A stretch of DNA of 64,000 nucleotides from JBDRLU01 sp043812795. Lineage in GTDB: Bacteria > Chloroflexota > Dehalococcoidia > Dehalococcoidales > UBA2162. The DNA lies in the NCBI GenBank assembly GCA_043812795.1, contig JBDRLU010000033.1, forward strand, positions 1 through 64,000, in the 5' to 3' direction. Position numbers and translations under genes: made by a program. A model generated the notes under the pieces. The model did not search any database. It was not told the DNA's origin and saw only the letters and a list, made by a program, of their open reading frames with translations. Below are positions 59,870-64,000 of the stretch, in pieces (the first letter of the stretch is position 1; each line of letters begins with the position of its first letter).

Positions 59870-61726
59870 CTAGTAACCCATGGACTTTTTCAGGTCCTGG
59901 TCAATCCAGACAAATTTGGTAAAATCATCCAGATGGTGATGCTGCATCAATCTCTCACCGTGGAAACCTTTCAGCCATGGCCACCACATGTCATAGTTCA
60001 TTGGTAAAGGTAGGATTATTTCCCAAGCTTGCTCAAGGGCTCTCAGGGACGCTTCCTTGAGGTAAGAGTACCGCAGGTCTGTGTTGGCAATGGTCTCATA
60101 GTCGAACAGTTTGTTATAGAGCTCATCCATCTTGGCGTCATTTATCCGGCTGTAGTTACCTGAGGCAACCGACCGGTGGGAGCCGAGCCGTCCTGAAGCC
60201 GAGTTCTTACTGCCGAGATACATCTCATTAAAGGTAAAGCCGCGCCCAAGTGATGTATAGACGCCCTGTTCCTTGGGGTCTATCTTGAGGGTGACTCCTA
60301 CTTTAGACCAGTAGTCCGCCACGACGGACAGGAGGTCCACATCGGCTTTGGTACACACTATTTCGGTAGCGAAACCGTTGGGGTAGCCCGCATCAGCCAG
60401 ATACTGCTTGGCCTTGTCCGGTTTATAGCTGAAAAGTTCTTTGATATTTTCCGGTAGTTGGTCCACCGGTACGTTGGACTTCGGGAATACAGGCGAGGCT
60501 GGCCACCAGTTCAGTATCGCTTCACCGCCATAGAGGTTCTTGACGATGTTATCGAAGTCGATGGCCATCTGCAGTCCCTGGCGAACCTTAATGTCTTTAA
60601 AAGGTAGCTCAGTCTTATCTATTCTCCCACAAATCATCTTCCCGCTGGTCTGCTGCGAGGTCATGTACTGCAATACGGGCACCTGTGCTGTTAGTTCGTC
60701 CGCATCGTCTTTAGTAAGGTCATCCAGGTGGTCCACCTTACCGGTGCGGAAGGCCGCTTGCTGGGTAGACCTATCCAGGATAATCAACCACTTATAGCCA
60801 TCTATGTAGGGGAGCTGATTTTCCGGAAAAAGAGGGTCCTTCGCCCAGTAGTTAGGGTTGCGAACATAAGTATATGAGCTTGAGGGAACGACGTCCACCA
60901 GCATGAACGGCCCGCTACCCACAACGTTCCTCCAGTCACTCATATTACCATATTTCTCCACCACTTCTCGCGGTATCGTCCCGAAGAATTGCAATATGCC
61001 CTCCAAAGCGGCGGCTGTCTTCGTTCTTGAATCATTATCGCCCTTGACCACGACCGTGTACTTATCAGTGGCTTCCACCGAAACGAACCAGCCGGGGAGG
61101 CTTTGGTAGATGCCCCAGGAGGTGGGAGTGGTAAAACCACGGTTGATATTCCAGGCAACGTCCTCGGCTGTCACCTCCCGGCCGTTAACGAGCCGGCTTG
61201 CTTCGCTCTTTGGATTTAGATAGAAATGCACCCCCTTGCGGACATGAATAACAATAGTATCTTCATCAGGACATTCCCAGGCTTCAGCCAACAGACCGGT
61301 ACGGTCTGGACCGAGAAAATGGCCGTTTTGGCGGATGAGGAATTCATTCGTACCTAGCGGACCCCTCGTCCAGTCCACGGTTATCAGCTCCTCAGTGCAG
61401 GCGTTGGAACCGCGGGTACCGGAAATCGTGTTTATCGCATCATCAAAGCCGATTGGCTCGGTTGTGATGAGGCCCTGATACGACCCGCCGTACCTCGGCT
61501 TTTCCAGGGTCTTTACCACGGGCGTCCCATCGAGCTTGGTAAGTTTAACAGTCCCCATTTCTGTACTAGGTGATATTGGCGTTGTAGGTGTTGTCGGGGT
61601 TGTTGGTGTGGTGGGCGTCGTGGGGGTTGTTGGCGTGGTTGGGGTAGCAGCCGGAGCACAGGAAATTACTAGTAGGGTAGCCAAAATCAGGCAGCTGACA
61701 AGCAACCAGGCAATCCTTCTTTTCAT
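59870..61726 (-). CDS. Peptide-binding ABC lipoprotein (SBP family 5), second copy
   Basis: A 618-residue paralog of the protein at 21235. The lipobox is LLVISC (Cys23), followed by about seven TTP units, and the binding domain shows VRKGVHFYLNP, VNGREVTAEDVAWNINRGF, GSGPFMLVDVVPSSSY, RNPNYWAKDP and QGLQMAIDF. The two share sequence and layout throughout but differ in several ligand-region segments, so ligands may differ. It too lacks a permease or ATPase partner here. The ATG follows GGAGGGAGGGAAG; an in-frame stretch of 18 codons upstream is not used. A promoter/leader/terminator cassette lies before it. Confidence 0.88.
   Translation of the reverse strand: MKRRIAWLLVSCLILATLLVISCAPAATPTTPTTPTTPTTPTTPTTPTTPISPSTEMGTVKLTKLDGTPVVKTLEKPRYGGSYQGLITTEPIGFDDAINTISGTRGSNACTEELITVDWTRGPLGTNEFLIRQNGHFLGPDRTGLLAEAWECPDEDTIVIHVRKGVHFYLNPKSEASRLVNGREVTAEDVAWNINRGFTTPTSWGIYQSLPGWFVSVEATDKYTVVVKGDNDSRTKTAAALEGILQFFGTIPREVVEKYGNMSDWRNVVGSGPFMLVDVVPSSSYTYVRNPNYWAKDPLFPENQLPYIDGYKWLIILDRSTQQAAFRTGKVDHLDDLTKDDADELTAQVPVLQYMTSQQTSGKMICGRIDKTELPFKDIKVRQGLQMAIDFDNIVKNLYGGEAILNWWPASPVFPKSNVPVDQLPENIKELFSYKPDKAKQYLADAGYPNGFATEIVCTKADVDLLSVVADYWSKVGVTLKIDPKEQGVYTSLGRGFTFNEMYLGSKNSASGRLGSHRSVASGNYSRINDAKMDELYNKLFDYETIANTDLRYSYLKEASLRALEQAWEIILPLPMNYDMWWPWLKGFHGERLMQHHHLDDFTKFVWIDQDLKKSMGY
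61580..61646. repeat. Nine-base tandem repeat for the second Thr-Thr-Pro tether
   Basis: About seven imperfect copies of a 9-bp unit, like the one at 22938-23031. The two arrays differ in copy number. Confidence 0.85.
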
Positions 61727-61782
61727 CTTCCCTCCCTCCTGTTTTAATATATAATGCAGCCCAGTTAGTACAATTTTCACAA

Positions 61783-61809
61783 TAAAAAAGGAGGCATAAT
61801 AGCCTCCTT
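61783..61809 (-). terminator. Attenuator-like terminator before the second lipoprotein gene
   Basis: On the minus strand AAGGAGGC pairs with GCCTCCTT around TATTAT and is followed by TTTTTATTG. It lies between the promoter at 61886-61914 and the lipoprotein ATG at 61726. Confidence 0.8.
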
Positions 61810-61834
61810 AAGTAGACTTCTGTTCCCTCCCCAT
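61808..61834 (-). CDS. Eight-residue leader peptide before the second lipoprotein gene
   Basis: ATG with GGGAGG seven bases before it opens MGREQKST and ends at a TAA whose last two bases are the base of the terminator stem. A ribosome at that stop would cover the stem. Site and spacing equal those of the leader at 58625-58654. Confidence 0.5.
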   Translation of the reverse strand: MGREQKST

Positions 61835-61885
61835 TTATTCGCCTCCCAGCTTGGTTTTTAAGAAAATTGTATAACGGCTGCAATT

Positions 61886-61914
61886 GTTATACTCGAACCG
61901 CAGAGCATTGTCAA
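61886..61914 (-). promoter_or_regulatory. Promoter of the second lipoprotein operon, cassette copy B
   Basis: TTGACA, 17 bases ending CTGCGGTTCGAG, TATAAC on the minus strand. It starts inside the gap after the LUD gene and shares spacer sequence with copy A. Confidence 0.8.
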
Positions 61915-61938
61915 TACTTAATTAAGTGTTCCGGGCTG

Positions 61939-62619
61939 TTATATGCCGAGTTCCTCTCCGCAGATGATGACGGTTATTCTATCCTTTTGCCGTTGCTGCT
62001 CGATAATAGTGACAAGTTTGCAGGCCCGTTGCGTCGTATGGCAGTCAACGCAATAGCCGACCTTGGTGCAGGGGAAGGTATGGTCGCGCCGTTTGCCATG
62101 GACAGGCGTGACATAGTTTTGAATCCGGTACATGGCAGCTTCCTGGTCGGGGACGATTTTGTTGATGCCGGCGATAATGATTACTTTTTTGGGGCCATAT
62201 AATAGAGCGGCGACACGGTTGCCCTGCCCGTCGATATTGACCAGTTTGCCGTCCATGGTCAGAGCATTGGTGCTCGATAAGAAAACGTCGGCGAGGAGGC
62301 TCTCATTTCTGAGTCTCTCCACATCATCATCAGTGAGGTTGGGGACGCGGCGGTCGATGAACCGGTACTCTTTCTTCCGTTTCCGCAGGGTATCGAGCAG
62401 CCCCATTTCTTCAAGGGTCAGTGAGCCGCCATGTGCCACCTTACACCCTTTCGGTATCAGGCTGAGTGCTTTCTTCAGGGCTGCTTCCCTGGTCTTGACG
62501 TAGCAGGCGGTCATGTTATTCTTTTCGAGCGACTTTATCACGCGGGCGGCGAGCGTTTCTTTGTACCATTCTTTAGCCGCAGCAGCTTTCTGAAATTCGT
62601 TCATTCTTAGTTGTGACAT
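61939..62619 (-). CDS. LUD-domain (LutC/YkgG-like) protein
   Basis: A 226-residue LUD-domain protein. GCKVAHGGSLTLEEMGLLDTL, DVFLSSTNALTMDGKLVNIDGQGNRVAALLYGPKKVIIIAG and CTKVGYCVDCHTTQRACK at the C-terminus are the visible landmarks. The Cys cluster at the end is common in the stand-alone DUF162 type and may bind iron. Relatives act in lactate utilisation with LutA and LutB, which are not here, so its partner is unknown. AAGGGGAG precedes the ATG. A TATAAC at 62729-62734 is a possible -10 box without a clear -35. Confidence 0.83.
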   Translation of the reverse strand: MSQLRMNEFQKAAAAKEWYKETLAARVIKSLEKNNMTACYVKTREAALKKALSLIPKGCKVAHGGSLTLEEMGLLDTLRKRKKEYRFIDRRVPNLTDDDVERLRNESLLADVFLSSTNALTMDGKLVNIDGQGNRVAALLYGPKKVIIIAGINKIVPDQEAAMYRIQNYVTPVHGKRRDHTFPCTKVGYCVDCHTTQRACKLVTIIEQQRQKDRITVIICGEELGI

Positions 62620-62782
62620 TTTTCTCCCCTTCTAAAATAAAATAGTCGTTAATTGATGCCATATTGAGCGGCTACCTGTAGTTAGAATAGACCCATCTTC
62701 ATCATCCTCCACGGCAAAAAGTGTTGCTGTTATACTAGCAGGGCTTTGCCCCTCTTTACTTCCGATTCGAGCGGGATACTTG

Positions 62783-63706
62783 TTATCTGCGGTTGAGTGC
62801 CCAGGGGGTAGGCCCCGCCTTCATTACCTCCCCGGGTAGTTGCCTGCCCAGCAGGTTTTGCACCATTTTCTCACATTCAATCAGTTTTTCCAAGTCTATC
62901 CCGGTAGCGATGCCCATAGCTTCCATCATATTGACGGTATCGGCGGAGGCGATGTTGCCGGTCGCTCCCGGGGCAAAGGGACAGCCGCCCAGGCCGGCAA
63001 TGGAGCTATCGAAAATGGTGGCGCCGGCGAGCAGGGCGGCCAGCGTATTAGCCAGGCCCGCCCCGCGGGTATCATGAAAATGGAGGCGCAGTTTGGTGTT
63101 AGACCCCTGGAACTTTTGTAGATAGTCGCGCACCATTTCGCTTACCTGGGACGGGTTGGCCATGCCGGTAGTATCGGCGAGCGATAATTCGTGTACCCCC
63201 ATATTAAGGAACTGGCCGGTGATAGCCTGCACTTTTTGCGGGGGCACCCATCCCTCGATAGGACAGCCGAAGGCGGTGGAGATAGCGGCGGTAACCGTCA
63301 AATGACCGTTTAGCGCCAGCTTAGCCGCTTCCGCCAGCGTCTTCATCGACTCAGCGACTGTCATATTGACATTGCGCTGGTTGTGGCTCTCGCTGGCCGA
63401 AACAACCATCCCGATGTGTTTCACCCCGGCCTGGATAGCCCGCTCGACGCCTCGGGCGTTGGGGACGAGGGCTTCATAGATGACACCCTCTTTTTTCTGG
63501 ATGCCGGCCATAACTTCGGCGGCATCGGCCAGCTGGGGGATAGCTCTGGGGTGGACGAATGAAGTAGCCTCTATTCTCTTGATGCCGGTCTCGGAGAGGC
63601 GGTCGATAATCTTGATTTTCTGGTCGGTTGGAATGAAACCCGATTCCATCTGGAAGCCATCCCGCGGCCCGACCTCGACAATAGTTACCTGTTTGGACAA
63701 AATCAT
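62783..63706 (-). CDS. mvaB: Hydroxymethylglutaryl-CoA lyase-family protein
   Basis: A 307-residue HMGL-type TIM barrel. IVEVGPRDGFQMESGFIPTDQKIKIID, ATSFVHPRAIPQLADA, LADTTGMANP, LHFHDTRGAGLAN and the catalytic-Cys loop GLGGCPFAPGATGNIASAD are diagnostic. It splits HMG-CoA (or a related 3-hydroxy-3-methyl acyl-CoA) into acetoacetate and acetyl-CoA, as in leucine breakdown, which suits the amino-acid lifestyle. AAAGGAG precedes the ATG, and the dockerin gene ends only 12 bases upstream. Confidence 0.9.
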   Translation of the reverse strand: MILSKQVTIVEVGPRDGFQMESGFIPTDQKIKIIDRLSETGIKRIEATSFVHPRAIPQLADAAEVMAGIQKKEGVIYEALVPNARGVERAIQAGVKHIGMVVSASESHNQRNVNMTVAESMKTLAEAAKLALNGHLTVTAAISTAFGCPIEGWVPPQKVQAITGQFLNMGVHELSLADTTGMANPSQVSEMVRDYLQKFQGSNTKLRLHFHDTRGAGLANTLAALLAGATIFDSSIAGLGGCPFAPGATGNIASADTVNMMEAMGIATGIDLEKLIECEKMVQNLLGRQLPGEVMKAGPTPWALNRR

Positions 63707-63718
63707 AGGCTGTCTCCT

Positions 63719-64000
63719 TTAGCCAACCCCGGCAATTAGCCTCTCTACTTTAGTAACGTCCAGGGCGTTAATGTTACCATCCTGGTTAGCATCAGCCCCC
63801 GGCGTCGGGTCATCCAGATGGACGATAATCCGCTCTGTTTTGGTGATGTCCGTAGCGTCAATCCGGCCATCGCCGTTGGCGTCACCGAGTAGGAGCCCTG
63901 ATGAAGTAGTGAAACTTTTGTCTTCTCCGTAGCCGGTCATGTTGTCACCTGTTGCCTTAGCCCGGAAATGGTAGGTCGTGTTGTTAGACAGTCCGGTCAA
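63719..64000 (-). CDS. Fibronectin-III/dockerin protein, C-terminal part
   Basis: The window end cuts this gene; 93 residues remain. They include the end of a fibronectin type III domain (LSNNTTYHFRAKATG...SFTT) and a type I dockerin pair of Ca-binding repeats, GDANGDGRIDATDITKTERII and GADANQDGNINALDVTKVERLI, right at the C-terminus. The protein is probably secreted or on the cell surface and bound through the dockerin. A cohesin partner is not in the window. The N-terminal catalytic or adhesive domains, if any, lie outside. Confidence 0.85.
   Translation of the reverse strand: MTGLSNNTTYHFRAKATGDNMTGYGEDKSFTTSSGLLLGDANGDGRIDATDITKTERIIVHLDDPTPGADANQDGNINALDVTKVERLIAGVG

Noticed and set aside
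62700..62760. Third copy of the promoter and leader cassette before the LUD gene
   Set aside because: TATAAC and a short frame behind GGAGG are present, but there is no TTGACA at the right distance, the spacer differs and no terminator stem follows.
63719..64000. Evidence of a cellulosome
   Set aside because: One dockerin alone is not enough; no cohesin, scaffoldin or glycoside hydrolase was seen.

Overview
The window looks like a chromosome segment of an anaerobic member of the Chloroflexota, most likely Dehalococcoidia or a close relative. This is inferred from content: tungsten aldehyde:ferredoxin oxidoreductase, indolepyruvate:ferredoxin oxidoreductase, corrinoid salvage under a B12 riboswitch, lipoproteins with Thr-Pro tethers, many CoA-linked catabolic genes, and a dispersed intergenic repeat (CACCCTTCGACAGG...). 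No rRNA, tRNA, CRISPR array, transposase or phage gene was seen. Genes are dense, mostly well formed, with Shine-Dalgarno (SD) starts and sigma70-like promoters.

Layout. 1-2130: end of ispE, an AT-rich gene with a nuclease-like motif, a small membrane protein and an exported transglutaminase-like protein. 2439-10206: a cobalamin-riboswitch operon (BtuF, two radical-SAM-fold proteins of which one has lost all three cluster cysteines, BtuC, BtuD, CobQ, CobO, DUF71). 10215-16992: a CoA-acid catabolic island (SDR, mutase large subunit, CaiB transferase, MmgE/PrpD, LarA-like). 17033-21069: two-component system and phosphofructokinase. 21235-29149: peptide-binding lipoprotein, gamma-glutamyltransferase-like protein, second mutase subunit, amidohydrolase, aldo/keto reductase. 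29306-34636: hydrolase, frameshifted sirtuin, MTA/SAH nucleosidase, threonine aldolase, butyrate kinase-like protein, peptidase E. 34652-42348: RsmE, two MFS permeases (one frameshifted), UspA, an unlisted 47-residue Cys-rich protein, HEAT protein, and a zinc-ribbon/LemA/HtpX operon. 42393-49835: a minus-strand amino-acid fermentation island (IorAB, AOR plus ferredoxin, aminotransferase, thioesterase, enoyl-CoA hydratase). 50004-56428: TypA, CPBP protease, UbiX/LpdD-like/UbiD operon, frameshifted DAHP synthase. 56538-64000: E1 alpha/beta, M29 aminopeptidase-like protein, second peptide-binding lipoprotein, LUD protein, HMG-CoA lyase, and a fibronectin-III/dockerin protein cut by the window end.

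Together these genes suggest a peptide- and organic-acid-using anaerobe: peptides are captured by lipoproteins and hydrolysed, amino acids are transaminated and oxidised by ferredoxin enzymes, aromatic acids are decarboxylated by UbiD, and acyl-CoAs are rearranged by B12 mutases supplied with salvaged corrinoid.

The strongest unusual signals are (1) the degenerate radical SAM/SPASM protein next to a canonical one in the B12 operon, (2) a duplicated cassette of promoter, leader peptide and terminator in front of two unrelated operons, and (3) three frameshifts that are each repaired by one extra G in a G run, which points to sequence error rather than gene decay.
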